Below are positions 54,483 to 64,000 of a DNA stretch of 64,000 nucleotides, in pieces. The stretch is taken from the NCBI GenBank assembly GCA_902579925.1, contig CACHIS010000003.1, forward strand, positions 1-64,000, in the 5' to 3' direction. Numbering within the stretch: position 1 is the first letter of the stretch; each line of letters begins with the position of its first letter. The notes beneath the pieces were generated by a model. That model had not been told where the DNA came from and ran no database searches. It was given only the letters and a program-made list of their open reading frames with translations. The translations under genes were made by a program, and so were the position numbers. Source of the stretch: an uncultured Pelagibacteraceae bacterium (GTDB lineage Bacteria; Pseudomonadota; Alphaproteobacteria; Pelagibacterales; Pelagibacteraceae).

Positions 54483-55032
54483 TCAACCAATAAAAGAGGA
54501 AAAATCATATCAGGGTTTACAGATTGGTGAAATAAATCCAATTATGAAATTAATAATAAGAGGAAAAAAAAGAGAATTTTTATCAGCTGCTGGTAAATCT
54601 TTAGATATGGTCTTACCCACAAAAGCTAACACCTCAACTCAAAGTGAAAAATTGACAGCTTTATGGTTGAGTCCTGATGAATGGATGATTTTTTCAAATG
54701 ATGTCGTAAAAAAAAATACAAATTCATATGAAACCGAAATACTTTTAAATAAAAATATATCTAAATTAAATTTAGGGGCTGTTGTAGATGTTACAGACCA
54801 ATATGTAAGAATCACTCTCAAAGGAGATAAAATCTATGATTTATTTGAGACTGGATCACCTTTTAATTTTAATGAATTTAGAAACAAAATTGGATCTGTA
54901 ACTCAAACAATTATCGCAAAAATCGATGTTGTTATTCACAATAAAAATCAAAATGAGGTTAATTTGTTCGTAAGACGCTCTTTTTCTAAACATTTATTCT
55001 CCTGGATGAATGATAGTGCGTCAAGATTATAG
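54469..55032 (+). CDS. soxG: Sarcosine oxidase gamma subunit
   Basis: A 187-residue SoxG, the small folate-domain-like subunit. WLSPDEWMIFS and VVDVTDQYVRITLKG are characteristic, and the C-terminal NLFVRRSFSKHLFSWM closes the domain. It follows soxA in the same operon with a 14-base overlap. After a 34-base gap an ABC-type binding protein gene follows, possibly still in the operon. Confidence 0.93.
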   Translation: MLNYNQPIKEEKSYQGLQIGEINPIMKLIIRGKKREFLSAAGKSLDMVLPTKANTSTQSEKLTALWLSPDEWMIFSNDVVKKNTNSYETEILLNKNISKLNLGAVVDVTDQYVRITLKGDKIYDLFETGSPFNFNEFRNKIGSVTQTIIAKIDVVIHNKNQNEVNLFVRRSFSKHLFSWMNDSASRL

Positions 55033-55066
55033 TCTCATTTAGATACTAAATAAGTTAAATAAAATT

Positions 55067-55834
55067 ATGAAAAAATTATTACTTATTGCATTAATTGCTT
55101 TTTTACCCTTCTCATTAAACGCAGACTCTAATTTGGATAAAATTTTATCCTCAGGAGTATTAAAAGTTGGAACTACTGGTGACTGGGATCCAATGACAGT
55201 CAAAGATCCTGCAACAAATAAATACAAGGGTTTTGATATAGATGTAATGAATGAACTTGCAAAAGACATGGGTGTTAAGGTTGAGTTTGTGCCAGCTGAG
55301 TGGAAAACGATTGTATCTGGAATAACATCTGCAAGATATGATATCTCAACTAGTGTTACAAAAACTCCAAAAAGAGCAGAAGTGGCTGGGTTCACTGATA
55401 CATATTACAAATATGCTACAGTGCCACTTGTTCTAAAAAAGAATTTAAAAAAATTTCCAACTTGGGATTCATTAAATAATTCAAAAGTAACTATTGCAAC
55501 TACTCTTGGTACCTCTCAAGAAGAAAAGGCGAAAGAATTTTTTCCAAAATCAAAATTAAATTCAATTGAGGCACCAGCAAGAGATTTCCAAGAGGTTTTA
55601 GCAGGTAGAGCTGATGGTAATATCACAAGTTCAACAGAAGCAAATAAGTTGGTTATTAAATATCCTCAGTTAGCAATTGTTCCAGATGGTGGAAAAAATC
55701 CAGCATTTTTAGCAATGATGGTTCCTAAAGGTGATAATAAATGGAACGGGTATGTAAATAGCTGGATCAAGAAGAAAAAATCATCTGGCTTCTTTACTAA
55801 ATTGTTATCTAAATACAATCTAAAAAGTTTATAA
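55067..55834 (+). CDS. Periplasmic substrate-binding protein, PheC/SBP_bac_3-like
   Basis: A 255-residue protein with a signal peptide (about residues 1-19) and the family 3 solute-binding fold. [19 protein letters not shown] and [17 protein letters not shown] resemble both amino-acid ABC binding proteins and periplasmic cyclohexadienyl dehydratases (PheC). The adjacent permease favours transport. The link with soxBDAG hints at a methylated amine or amino acid ligand, which is inference. Confidence 0.83.
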   Translation: MKKLLLIALIAFLPFSLNADSNLDKILSSGVLKVGTTGDWDPMTVKDPATNKYKGFDIDVMNELAKDMGVKVEFVPAEWKTIVSGITSARYDISTSVTKTPKRAEVAGFTDTYYKYATVPLVLKKNLKKFPTWDSLNNSKVTIATTLGTSQEEKAKEFFPKSKLNSIEAPARDFQEVLAGRADGNITSSTEANKLVIKYPQLAIVPDGGKNPAFLAMMVPKGDNKWNGYVNSWIKKKKSSGFFTKLLSKYNLKSL

Positions 55835-55874
55835 TAAATTAGTATTTAGTTTTTTATTCTTTATAACTTAAAGA

Positions 55875-56606
55875 GTGAGAAATTTAGCTTTTTTAATTTT
55901 AGTCCTTCCTTTAACCTCATGTGGTAAAAGTGAATTAAACTGGTTGATATTATCTCCTCAAAACGTTGAGGGTTTAACAAATCTTAAATTTCTTTTAGGT
56001 GGTTTAACTACGACAATATATATTTCGATAATTTCGATTGTTATATCAATATTCATTGGTCTTTTAATTGCCATACCGTCACTTTCAAAAAGTAAATTCT
56101 TAACTTATCTTAATATTGGTTATGTAGAAATTGTAAGAGCAATTCCTTTACTAGTTTTAATTTTATGGATTTATTATGGATTACCAATAATGACAGGAAT
56201 TAGTTTTAGTCCATTTGTTTCAGGTATCATAGCATTATCTATAAGCGAAAGTGCATTCCAAGCTGAGATTTTTAGAGCAGGAATAAACTCAATTAAAAAA
56301 GCTCAGTGGGAAGCTGGAAGTTCTTTAGGTTTAGGTTTTTTCAGAAAATTAAGATTTGTTATATTGCCACAGGCAATTAAAAATATTTTACCAGCTATAG
56401 GAAATCAATTTGTTTACGTACTTAAAATGTCATCCCTTGTATCAATTATTGGGATTGGTGATTTGACTAGAAAAGCTAATGAATTAGTTGTAACAACTTA
56501 TAGACCATTAGAAATATATACTTTTCTAATTCTTGAATATTTGGTCTTAATATTAGTTGTTTCTTATCTAGTAAGAAAGTTAGAAAAAAAACTACAAAAA
56601 GACTAA
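55875..56606 (+). CDS. Amino-acid-type ABC transporter permease
   Basis: A 243-residue HisM-type permease. The EAA loop is seen as QWEAGSSLGLGFFRKLRFVILPQAIKNILP in outline, with RAIPLLVLILWIYYGLP upstream. The start is GTG. Residues 1-20 look like a lipoprotein signal (LPLTSCGKS) placed ahead of the permease, which is unusual. No ATPase gene follows; the next gene is on the other strand. The importer would need an ATPase and perhaps a second permease encoded elsewhere. Confidence 0.88.
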   Translation: MRNLAFLILVLPLTSCGKSELNWLILSPQNVEGLTNLKFLLGGLTTTIYISIISIVISIFIGLLIAIPSLSKSKFLTYLNIGYVEIVRAIPLLVLILWIYYGLPIMTGISFSPFVSGIIALSISESAFQAEIFRAGINSIKKAQWEAGSSLGLGFFRKLRFVILPQAIKNILPAIGNQFVYVLKMSSLVSIIGIGDLTRKANELVVTTYRPLEIYTFLILEYLVLILVVSYLVRKLEKKLQKD

Positions 56607-56614
56607 TTTTTTCT
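56582..56614. terminator. Possible bidirectional terminator hairpin
   Basis: AGAAAAAA (56582-56589) pairs with TTTTTTCT (56607-56614) across a 17-base loop spanning both overlapping stop codons of convergent genes. A/T-only pairing makes it tentative. Confidence 0.25.
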
Positions 56615-57082
56615 TCTGTAATCCCAAGGATACTCAAATGTCATTGACCACATCCCTTTTTTATTTTTTTTTGCAAAGTCCTCATCTTTTATAAATTTTG
56701 TCGAATATTTTCTGTATGCAAAAGCAAATCCCTCCCTAACAAGGGACTTGGATAAACTTTGATTATTTACAAAACACTCAGCCAAAATTCTCTTATATCT
56801 ATCTACACCCTCATTGACACATTTTACTTTATTATTACCTATCATACTAATAAGTAATTCTTTTGCCAGTATCCCGCATTTAATTATCACATCATTCTTG
56901 TTACATACTTGATTGATCTCAGGTGTATCAATGCCACTAAAACGAATTTTTTGCCCATCTAAATGAATGGTATCTCCATCAACAACCTTTGCTTTGTTAG
57001 ATTTGACATCAAAAGAGGTGATTAAAAAAAATATTAGACAAATGCTAATAAGTAAAAAGACTTTTATTTTGTTTGAAAACAT
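56603..57082 (-). CDS. Thermonuclease (SNase) family protein
   Basis: A 159-residue nuclease with an N-terminal hydrophobic signal or anchor. KVVDGDTIHLDGQKIRFSGIDTPE has the Asp/Arg active-site pattern of staphylococcal nuclease, and GVDRYKRILAEC holds the second Arg. The C-terminus GMWSMTFEYPWDYRR is typical of short secreted SNase proteins. It likely acts outside the inner membrane on nucleic acids, a possible phosphorus source. It overlaps the MATE gene by 38 bases. Confidence 0.9.
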   Translation of the reverse strand: MFSNKIKVFLLISICLIFFLITSFDVKSNKAKVVDGDTIHLDGQKIRFSGIDTPEINQVCNKNDVIIKCGILAKELLISMIGNNKVKCVNEGVDRYKRILAECFVNNQSLSKSLVREGFAFAYRKYSTKFIKDEDFAKKNKKGMWSMTFEYPWDYRRKN

Positions 57083-58415
57083 TGTTCAAAAAATACCCAA
57101 TAAACATAAGAACTGCAATTCCCATAAACCAGTTTGTTACTAATATTGTGTAAAAAATATCTTCATAATCTCCCCCTTTAATATTAATTACATACCACAA
57201 ACTTAAAAATGGAAGTGCTGTTAGTCGTAAAATACTTAAATAAAGACTATATAATGGTTTTTTAACTGCTTGAAATACAGCAGTTGTTATAAAAAAAACA
57301 GGATAAATTGGACCAATTAATGCAGCAACTTTTAAATATATTGTACCATGTTTTATTGCCTCTGAATTATCAGTAAATAATGAAACTAAAAACTCTGCAC
57401 CCAAAAATATTATTATTCCTGCACAAATCATAAAAGATGATCCAAAAAAAAGAGCCTTTTTATATAGTTCTCTTAATCTGTCGAAATTTTTTGCACCAAA
57501 ATTCTGTCCTCCAATAGATAGTACTGCAGTATTTAAACCAATTACTGGAAGTAAAAAAACTTGCTCAATTCGCAAAGCAGCACCGTAACCAGCAGTGGCT
57601 AAATCTCCAAATTTACCAATGAAGTAAAGAATATTAAATATACCAACACCAATTAATAGCATACTAAACATTACAGGAATTGTCTGATACAGAAGTTCTC
57701 CGAGAAGTTTAAACTTTGGTATAAAACACTCAGGCTTAAGATATTGCTTTAACTCACAACAATAAACTTTATACGCTAAGTATAGAAGACCGATAAACTG
57801 TGCTACTACGGTTGCAATAGCAAGGCCTGCTATGCCAAAAGCTGGTACAAAACCGTAACCAAAAATAAATAATGGATTAAGAATAATGTTTAAAAAGAAA
57901 CTAAAAATTAAAACGTTTCTATAACTTTTGGTATCTCCTTGTGCATTCAAAGTTCCATTTAAAGAAATCTGAATCAAAACTATTATTGTTCCATAAAAAA
58001 TTACATCAAGATATTTTCTAGTTAAAATAATTCCCTCTTGATCTGATCCCATTAAGGAAAGTAAAAAATCTGAAACATTTAAACCAAAAAAAGTTACGAG
58101 AATGGACAAAAAGATTGCAAATATAATTGATTGGGCAACAAATAGTGATGCCTTCCTTTTATTCTTTGCACCTATATTATTTCCAATTAAAGTATTAGTC
58201 CCTGCCGTTAATCCAACTCCTATAGCAATAATGGTAAAGTAAATTGGAAAAGATTTTGCAATTGCTGCTATTGCTTCAGCAGATATTCTTCCTGCGAACC
58301 AAGTATCTACTAGATTGTAAAAAGTTTGAAATAATGAACCAACACTTGCTGGGATAGTAACTTTTCTAAGCAAAAACCATATTGGATCTTTAGTTAATTT
58401 GAAAGATTGTGACAA
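57045..58415 (-). CDS. MATE-family efflux transporter
   Basis: A 456-residue, twelve-helix antiporter made of two homologous halves. PASVGSLFQTFYNLVDTWFAGR and GVGLTAGTNTLIGNNIGAKN in half one, and the QNFGAKNFDRLRELYKKA segment in half two, are MATE signatures. Substrates are usually cationic compounds; none can be named here. Its 3' end overlaps the SNase start by 38 bases, which is large even for this genome. Confidence 0.92.
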   Translation of the reverse strand: MSQSFKLTKDPIWFLLRKVTIPASVGSLFQTFYNLVDTWFAGRISAEAIAAIAKSFPIYFTIIAIGVGLTAGTNTLIGNNIGAKNKRKASLFVAQSIIFAIFLSILVTFFGLNVSDFLLSLMGSDQEGIILTRKYLDVIFYGTIIVLIQISLNGTLNAQGDTKSYRNVLIFSFFLNIILNPLFIFGYGFVPAFGIAGLAIATVVAQFIGLLYLAYKVYCCELKQYLKPECFIPKFKLLGELLYQTIPVMFSMLLIGVGIFNILYFIGKFGDLATAGYGAALRIEQVFLLPVIGLNTAVLSIGGQNFGAKNFDRLRELYKKALFFGSSFMICAGIIIFLGAEFLVSLFTDNSEAIKHGTIYLKVAALIGPIYPVFFITTAVFQAVKKPLYSLYLSILRLTALPFLSLWYVINIKGGDYEDIFYTILVTNWFMGIAVLMFIGYFLNNVFKQNKSLFTY

Positions 58416-58423
58416 ATAAATCC

Positions 58424-59332
58424 TTAATTAAATTCTTTTTGGAAATTATATTTTTTTCCTGATAGCTTTGCTTTATATATCTGACTTTGTCTCATTCTAA
58501 AACGAGATTTTTGAACTTTTGAGAGTTTATTAAAACAATTAGGGCAAGTTACACCCTCTTCATATTTATCAGATTTTTTATCCTTCACTGAAATTGGTTG
58601 CCTGCACCCACCACAAATTGAATATGTTCCCTGTTCTAGACCGTGCTTTAAACTTACTCTGTTATCAAATACAAAACATTCACCTTTCCATAAACTATTT
58701 TTTTGTTTTACTTTCTTTAAATAATTCAGAATTCCACCTTTTAATTGATAAATATTCCTAAAACCCTTTTTCTCTAAATATACAGAGGCTTTTTCACATC
58801 TTATTCCTCCGGTGCAAAACATAGCTATTGGCTTATCTTTTTTTAACTTTTTTAAGTATTTTGGAAAATCTCTAAAGTTACCTATTTTAGGATTTACTGA
58901 TTTTTTAAAAGAACCAACTTTATGTTCAAAAGGTTTTCTTGCATCTAATAAAAGAGTTTTTTTATTTTTTATTAATTCATTCCATTCTGTTGGCTCTATA
59001 TGACTATTCTTTTTTTTTAATCTATTCGTCATTTTTAGGTCCATCGGTACGACTTCTTTTTTGATTTTAATTTTTGGTTTATGAAAAGGTTGAAATCTAC
59101 TTTTAGAATTATTAAAACTATCAAATTCTTTTATATTCAAAGATTTTTTGATTTGAATAATTGCAATTTTAATATCCTTATTTATTCCAGAAATAGATCC
59201 ATTTAAACCTTCTTTGGATATAATAATTGATCCATTTATGTTTTTATCTAACAAGAGATTATTCAATTTTATTTGGTTTTTTTTTAAATTATTAATTTTT
59301 TGAAATTTATAAAAACCAAATATAGTGAACAT
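58424..59332 (-). CDS. trhO: tRNA uridine-34 hydroxylase (TrhO, rhodanese-like)
   Basis: A 302-residue UPF0176/TrhO protein that hydroxylates wobble uridine in tRNA. The N-terminal acylphosphatase-like domain (residues 1-95) is followed by a rhodanese domain (115-215) with active-site MFCTGGIRCEKA, then a C-terminal cysteine-rich region (ICGGCRQPI, CPNCFNK). It overlaps the O-methyltransferase by one base. Confidence 0.93.
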   Translation of the reverse strand: MFTIFGFYKFQKINNLKKNQIKLNNLLLDKNINGSIIISKEGLNGSISGINKDIKIAIIQIKKSLNIKEFDSFNNSKSRFQPFHKPKIKIKKEVVPMDLKMTNRLKKKNSHIEPTEWNELIKNKKTLLLDARKPFEHKVGSFKKSVNPKIGNFRDFPKYLKKLKKDKPIAMFCTGGIRCEKASVYLEKKGFRNIYQLKGGILNYLKKVKQKNSLWKGECFVFDNRVSLKHGLEQGTYSICGGCRQPISVKDKKSDKYEEGVTCPNCFNKLSKVQKSRFRMRQSQIYKAKLSGKKYNFQKEFN

Positions 59333-59982
59333 TAAACCTTCCTACAAACAGTCATTCCATCACCAAATGGTACCATGACTTTTTCAATTCTCTTATCTTT
59401 AGAGATAAAATCATTCAAATCTCTTATACTTTTAGTAAATTTATCATTAATATTTTTATTAATAACTTCTCCATGCCATAATACATTGTCAATTATCACT
59501 AAACCTTCTTTATTCAATAGATCTAACGAAATCTCATAATATTTTTTGTAATTAATTTTATCTGCATCAATAAAGACTAAATCAAATTTTTCATTTCTAA
59601 TACTCATCAAGGTTTCTAATGCCGGTTTAATTATAGTTTTAATTTTATGATCTTGTTTAGCTTTTTTAAAAAATTTTTGAGCAACTTTGTTTGTCTCCTC
59701 ATTTTTATCCAATGCTATTATACTTCCTTCATTTGGTAATGCTAAAGCCATAGATAACGTACTTAAACCTGTAAAAGTTCCTATCTCTAGGACTTTTTTG
59801 ATTTTGGAAATCTTAATAATCAGATGTAGAAATTGACATTGAGAAATAGAGATTTGCATTCTTTTTGTATCACCAAGTGATAAGTTGTAATCTATTATTT
59901 CTTTTTGAATTGGATGCAATTTCAAACCATTCTTAAGAATATAATCTTGTAAATGTTTAGTGATGTTAAGGTCTGAACCCAT
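59332..59982 (-). CDS. SAM-dependent O-methyltransferase (family 3)
   Basis: A 216-residue class I methyltransferase of the catechol/caffeoyl-CoA type. The SAM-binding VLEIGTFTGLSTLSMA motif is near residue 60, FDLVFIDADKINYKKY carries metal-binding aspartates, and GLVIIDNVLWHGEV holds the third. The natural acceptor is unknown; a small phenolic or acyl-CoA substrate is common in the family. It lies between gatB and trhO. Confidence 0.9.
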   Translation of the reverse strand: MGSDLNITKHLQDYILKNGLKLHPIQKEIIDYNLSLGDTKRMQISISQCQFLHLIIKISKIKKVLEIGTFTGLSTLSMALALPNEGSIIALDKNEETNKVAQKFFKKAKQDHKIKTIIKPALETLMSIRNEKFDLVFIDADKINYKKYYEISLDLLNKEGLVIIDNVLWHGEVINKNINDKFTKSIRDLNDFISKDKRIEKVMVPFGDGMTVCRKV

Positions 59983-59986
59983 AACC

Positions 59987-61471
59987 TTATAATTTTTTCT
60001 TTAGGATCTCATTGATTAACTGAGGGTTAGCTTTTCCACCTGATGCCTTCATCGCTTGACCAACAAAAAAACCAAATAATTTTTCTTTACCTTGTTTATA
60101 TTCAATAGCCTTTTCTCTGTTATCATTAATTATTTTATCAATTAATGCCTCTAAAGCTTTTGGATCACTTTGTTGTTTTAATCCTTTTTCTTCTACAATC
60201 TTTTGAGGATCTTTATCACCATCGATCATCAATTCAAAAACAGTTTTTGCTATCTTTCCCGAGATAGTTCCATTCTTAATTAGATTTATCAAAATAGCGA
60301 AATTCTTAGCACTCACTGGACTTTGAGAAATTTCTAAACCTTTGCTATTTAAAACAGCAAATAGTTCTCCTGTAATCCAATTGACTGCTAACTTAATATC
60401 TTTGTTCTTACCCATTTTAGTTACAACTTCCTCAAAGTATTTTGCAGTATCAATATCGGACACTAGAATATTCGCTTCATAAGGAGACAATTTAAACTCT
60501 TCAATAAATCTTTTCTTTTTATCGTCTGGTAATTCTGGAATTTCATTTTTAAGATCTTCAATAAATTTTTCTGAAACTTCCAAAGGTAATAGATCGGGGT
60601 CTGGAAAATATCTGTAATCATGAGCATCTTCTTTTGATCTCATTGACCTTGTCTCATTTTTTTTTGTATCAAAAAGTCTAGTTTCTTGATCAATAGTTTT
60701 ACCCTCTTCTATTAAATCAACTTGTCTATTAGCTTCATATTCTATTGCCATTTGCATAAATTTAATTGAATTAACGTTTTTAATTTCACATCGCGTACCA
60801 AATTCTTTTGAGCCTTTTGGTCTTACAGAAACGTTCACATCAGCTCTTAAAGAACCTTCTTGCATATTTCCATCGCAAGTTCCTAGATACCTCATTATAG
60901 ATCGTAATTTTTTGACGTAAGTATTAACTTCATCTGGGGATCTTAGATCGGGCTTGCTCACTATTTCCATTAAAGCTACCCCTGATCTATTTAAATCTAC
61001 AAAGGTATTTTGTGGATCAAGATCATGAATACTTTTTCCTGCGTCTTGTTCTAGATGTAATCTTTCTATACCAATTTCTTTTTGACCATTTGGCATATCC
61101 AAGATAACTTTGCCCTCACCTACTATTGGATCTTTAAATTGTGAAATTTGATATCCTTGAGGTAAATCAGCATAAAAATAATTTTTTCTATCAAATACTG
61201 AACGTTTATTAATTTTTGCATTAAGGCCAATACCAGTTTTAATTGCTTGTTTAACACAAAATTCATTAATTACTGGTAACATTCCTGGAAATGCAGCATC
61301 AACTAAACTAACCTGTGTATTAGGTTCCGCTCCAAATTTAGTTGCAGAAGTAGAAAATAGTTTTGATTCAGATAAAACTTGAGCATGAACTTCTAAACCA
61401 ATTACCACTTCATACTGATTGTCTTTTCGATTAATCAAATATTCTGAATCTTTTTTACTCATTTTATCCAC
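59987..61471 (-). CDS. gatB: Asp-tRNA(Asn)/Glu-tRNA(Gln) amidotransferase subunit B
   Basis: A 494-residue Gat[20 protein letters not shown] at the start, the [16 protein letters not shown] segment, [15 protein letters not shown] and the C-terminal YqeY-like domain ending [11 protein letters not shown] are diagnostic. It activates mischarged tRNA for amidation. The gene overlaps gatA by 13 bases. Confidence 0.97.
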   Translation of the reverse strand: MDKMSKKDSEYLINRKDNQYEVVIGLEVHAQVLSESKLFSTSATKFGAEPNTQVSLVDAAFPGMLPVINEFCVKQAIKTGIGLNAKINKRSVFDRKNYFYADLPQGYQISQFKDPIVGEGKVILDMPNGQKEIGIERLHLEQDAGKSIHDLDPQNTFVDLNRSGVALMEIVSKPDLRSPDEVNTYVKKLRSIMRYLGTCDGNMQEGSLRADVNVSVRPKGSKEFGTRCEIKNVNSIKFMQMAIEYEANRQVDLIEEGKTIDQETRLFDTKKNETRSMRSKEDAHDYRYFPDPDLLPLEVSEKFIEDLKNEIPELPDDKKKRFIEEFKLSPYEANILVSDIDTAKYFEEVVTKMGKNKDIKLAVNWITGELFAVLNSKGLEISQSPVSAKNFAILINLIKNGTISGKIAKTVFELMIDGDKDPQKIVEEKGLKQQSDPKALEALIDKIINDNREKAIEYKQGKEKLFGFFVGQAMKASGGKANPQLINEILKKKL

Positions 61472-62916
61472 CAGTCAGTAATCTTATTTTTAAAATTGAT
61501 CTTTTCTTCCATAGCATAAGCTATATTTAATATATTCTGTTCGTCAAAAGCTTTACCTATAATTTGTAAACCTAAAGGATAACCATTTGAGTCATGTCCT
61601 GCAGGTATTGAAATACCTGGAAGTCCAGCTAAATTAACAGGAACAGTAAAAATGTCATTTAGATACATTGAAACTGGATCGTTTGTTTTTTCACCTATTT
61701 TGAATGCTGCGCTTGGTGTTGAAGGAGTTAAAATTGCATCAACTTTTTTATATACTTCATCAAAATCATTTTTAATAAGTTTCCTTACTTTTTGAGCTTT
61801 AAGATAATATGCATCATAATATCCTGAAGACAAAACATAAGTTCCAATCATAATTCTTCTTTGAACTTCAGCTCCAAAACCTTCTGATCTTGTTTTCTCA
61901 TACATATCAATTAAATTTTCTCCTTTGGCTCTAAATCCATACTTAACCCCATCATATCTTGCTAAGTTTGATGATGCCTCTGCTGGAGCAACTATATAAT
62001 ACGTTGGTAAGGCATAACTTGTATTTGGTAGAGAAATATCAATGGTTTCAGCACCACAATCTTTAATATACCGAATGCCCTTTTGCCAAAGATCTTCAAT
62101 TTCTTTTGGCATACCATCAACTCTATACTCTTTTGGAATTCCAATTTTTTTTCCTTTTATATTTTTTGTAAGCTCCTTGCTGAAATGATTTCTTTTAAAA
62201 TTTATTGAAGTAGAATCTTTAGGATCGTAAGAACTAATCACTTCATGTAGTAAAGCACAATCTTTAACATTTTGTGCCATAGGTCCGGCTTGATCCAATG
62301 ATGAAGCAAAAGCAACTATCCCATATCTTGAGCAACTTCCATATGTAGGTTTTAATCCTACAATTCCAGTGAAAGAGGCTGGTTGTCTAATTGATCCACC
62401 AGTATCAGTACCAATTGTAATAGGAGTCAACCGTCCAGCTACTGCAGAAGCTGAACCACCAGATGATCCACCTGGAACTAAATTTTTATCAATAGGATTT
62501 TGTACATTACCAAAAAAACTTGTTTCATTTGATGAACCCATTGCAAACTCATCACAGTTTAGTTTACCTAGAAGTATTGCACCTTCATTCCAGATATTTT
62601 CAGTTACGGTTGACTCATAAGTTGGTACAAAGTTATTCAAAATTTTACTACCAGCAGTTGTTTTAATATTTTTCGTACAAAATAAATCCTTAACTGCCAT
62701 TGGAATACCAGGCAGTTTTAAATCTAAATTGGGTTTTTGATCAAATTTTTTTGCTTTATCTATGGCTGATGTAAAATCATTTGTAATGTAAGCATTCAAT
62801 TCATCAGATTTTTCAGATCTATCAATAAATGCTTTGGTTACATCTGTTGAAGAAAGTTTCTTATTTTTTATATTTTCAACTAATTCAGTAAGAGATTGTT
62901 TTGTTATATCTGACAT
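61459..62916 (-). CDS. gatA: Asp-tRNA(Asn)/Glu-tRNA(Gln) amidotransferase subunit A
   Basis: A 485-residue amidase-signature enzyme supplying ammonia from glutamine. The catalytic lysine is in MAVKDLFCT, the cis-serine in [14 protein letters not shown] and the nucleophile serine in [12 protein letters not shown]. Length matches the family. It overlaps gatC by one base and gatB by 13. The complex makes Gln-tRNA(Gln) and/or Asn-tRNA(Asn). Confidence 0.97.
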   Translation of the reverse strand: MSDITKQSLTELVENIKNKKLSSTDVTKAFIDRSEKSDELNAYITNDFTSAIDKAKKFDQKPNLDLKLPGIPMAVKDLFCTKNIKTTAGSKILNNFVPTYESTVTENIWNEGAILLGKLNCDEFAMGSSNETSFFGNVQNPIDKNLVPGGSSGGSASAVAGRLTPITIGTDTGGSIRQPASFTGIVGLKPTYGSCSRYGIVAFASSLDQAGPMAQNVKDCALLHEVISSYDPKDSTSINFKRNHFSKELTKNIKGKKIGIPKEYRVDGMPKEIEDLWQKGIRYIKDCGAETIDISLPNTSYALPTYYIVAPAEASSNLARYDGVKYGFRAKGENLIDMYEKTRSEGFGAEVQRRIMIGTYVLSSGYYDAYYLKAQKVRKLIKNDFDEVYKKVDAILTPSTPSAAFKIGEKTNDPVSMYLNDIFTVPVNLAGLPGISIPAGHDSNGYPLGLQIIGKAFDEQNILNIAYAMEEKINFKNKITDWWIK

Positions 62917-63203
62917 TATTCAATCACCTTGGGCACTACAAAATAATCCTCATTATCCTGAGGAGAATTTTTAATAATTTGTTCTCTTATATTTTTACTT
63001 TTTACTTCATCAGATCTTAATTTTAAGGTTGTTTCAGCAATAGAAGTTAATGGCTCTACATTATCCGTTTTTAATTCATTAAGTTTTTCAATGAAATCAA
63101 AAATAGAATTTAAATCACCAGCCAATTTTTCAGCTCTTTGTTCATCAACTGAAATTCTTGCTAATTTAGATATATGCTTTATTGTTTTAAGATCTATGCT
63201 CAT
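62916..63203 (-). CDS. gatC: Asp-tRNA(Asn)/Glu-tRNA(Gln) amidotransferase subunit C
   Basis: A 95-residue GatC. KTIKHISKLARISVDEQRAEKL at the start and DNVEPLTSIAE, LRSDEV and DNEDYFVVPKVIE are the conserved segments. It wraps around GatA and stabilises GatAB. First gene of gatCAB, divergent from ruvX across about 50 bases. Confidence 0.96.
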   Translation of the reverse strand: MSIDLKTIKHISKLARISVDEQRAEKLAGDLNSIFDFIEKLNELKTDNVEPLTSIAETTLKLRSDEVKSKNIREQIIKNSPQDNEDYFVVPKVIE

Positions 63204-63253
63204 ATGCTATTTAAATATGACGCAAAGTATCACTTAAGTTTAAAATATACAAT

Positions 63254-63709
63254 ATGATCACTTTAGAGGAATTCAAAAAGAAACACTCAGATAAGTGTAG
63301 ATTGATAGGTCTAGACCTGGGCTCTAAAAGAATTGGTGTGTCAATCTGTGATGAAAAACAACTAATAGCCACTCCGTATAAAACAATAAATAGAAATTCT
63401 CTTAAGGATCTTATTGATGAACTCAGATTAATTATTAATGAAAATAATATAAAAGGAATCATTGTTGGAAATCCTTTAAATATGGATGGATCCTCAGGTA
63501 GGTCAGCTCAATCAGTAAAAGATACAACGGAAAATATTGAAAAAAACTTAGACATTCCGATTTGCCTGTGGGATGAGAGACTTTCAACTGTTGGTGCTTT
63601 TAACCTATCTAGTCAATTAGATATTAATGTTAGTAAAAGGGAAAAAAAGATAGATGAAAACGCTGCTGCTTTTATATTACAAGGAGCTTTGGATTTTCTA
63701 AATAATTAA
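63254..63709 (+). CDS. ruvX: YqgF/RuvX-family pre-16S rRNA nuclease
   Basis: A 151-residue RNase H-like protein. RLIGLDLGSKRIGVSICD holds the first acidic residue, GIIVGNPLNMDGSSG the central motif and WDERLSTVGA the third. E. coli YqgF matures 16S rRNA 5' ends. It precedes pyrB, as in other Alphaproteobacteria. Confidence 0.93.
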   Translation: MITLEEFKKKHSDKCRLIGLDLGSKRIGVSICDEKQLIATPYKTINRNSLKDLIDELRLIINENNIKGIIVGNPLNMDGSSGRSAQSVKDTTENIEKNLDIPICLWDERLSTVGAFNLSSQLDINVSKREKKIDENAAAFILQGALDFLNN

Positions 63710-63751
63710 TACTTGCTATTATAGAGGTTTATAGTTATAGAGTTGGTTTTA

Positions 63752-64000
63752 ATGGCAATTAAAACAAACCAAGCTATTAAAATTTCGCAAAAACATCTGT
63801 TAGGAATCCAAGATCTATCAATTAATGATGTCAATTTAATACTTGATGAAGCAAATTCATTTATAAAAGTAAATCAAAGTAAAAATAAAAAAATTGATAT
63901 TTTAAGTGGTAAAACTCAAATTAATTTATTTTTTGAGCCATCCACTAGAACTCAAAGTTCCTTCGAATTAGCTGGTAAAAGACTTGGAGCTGACGTTATG
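63752..64000 (+). CDS. pyrB: Aspartate carbamoyltransferase, 5' part
   Basis: The first 83 residues of PyrB, truncated by the window edge. [19 protein letters not shown] and [20 protein letters not shown], the carbamoyl phosphate-binding STRT motif, are unmistakable. It catalyses the second step of pyrimidine synthesis. It begins 42 bases after ruvX without a visible Shine-Dalgarno. Confidence 0.95.
   Translation, partial: MAIKTNQAIKISQKHLLGIQDLSINDVNLILDEANSFIKVNQSKNKKIDILSGKTQINLFFEPSTRTQSSFELAGKRLGADVM

Overview
The window reads as a chromosomal segment of a SAR11-clade alphaproteobacterium (Pelagibacterales). It is strongly A+T-rich, almost every gap is only a few bases, start and stop codons overlap repeatedly, and there are no insertion sequences or CRISPR arrays. 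Gene orders are alphaproteobacterial (tmk-holB-metG-tatD; nrdR-ribD-ribE-ribBA-ribH-nusB-thiL; relA-pyrE-pdxJ-acpS-lepB-rnc-recO; plsX-ihfA-merR). metY carries the tandem SAM-II/SAM-V riboswitch leader known from Pelagibacter. The assignment is inferred from these traits; no 16S gene is present.

Layout. 1-8.4 kb (+): a RarD-like transporter, then envelope genes (mltB, an RlpA/SPOR lipoprotein, dacC), then tmk-holB-metG-tatD-MBL hydrolase. 8.4-10.6 kb (-): glutathione peroxidase, nhaA and a zinc-ribbon protein. 10.7-16.3 kb (+): tRNA-Pro, an NDUFS4-like complex I subunit, an SbmA/BacA-like transporter, glpX, tRNA-Glu, a GIY-YIG protein and two glycosyltransferase genes. 16.3-18.6 kb is the least ordinary part: an intact tyrosine recombinase, a tiny membrane protein, a G+C-rich and apparently structured ~180-nt block, ogt, and a long gene-free stretch. 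18.6-23.7 kb (-): rplM-rpsI-argC-small lipoprotein-hom-AEC transporter-EamA transporter. 23.8-25.3 kb (+): riboswitch-controlled metY. 25.2-29.6 kb: ctaA, a chorismate mutase, rpmG, merR-ihfA-plsX-rpmF, a cytochrome bc1 chaperone and bamE. 29.6-39.1 kb (-): hppA, then a riboflavin/one-carbon operon. 39.2-47.5 kb: hemB, then a long minus-strand housekeeping run from dapA to recO. 47.6-56.6 kb (+): slt, tRNA-Ser on the opposite strand, soxBDAG and a partial ABC importer. 56.6-63.2 kb (-): nuclease, MATE pump, TrhO, an O-methyltransferase and gatCAB. The end holds ruvX and the start of pyrB.

The genes fit an oligotrophic heterotroph using methylated amines and one-carbon units. Sarcosine oxidase and GlyA feed C1-folate and glycine, hemB and ctaA serve haem synthesis, and GlpX serves gluconeogenesis. 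HppA carries the signature of potassium-independent proton pumps, and GatCAB implies tRNA-dependent amidation. Most of the window is conserved core. The best candidates for something undescribed are the structured G+C-rich block ahead of ogt (17641-17820), the hairpin against the soxB start, two tRNA genes fused almost directly to downstream mRNAs, and an unlisted 53-residue lipoprotein gene inside the argC-hom operon.
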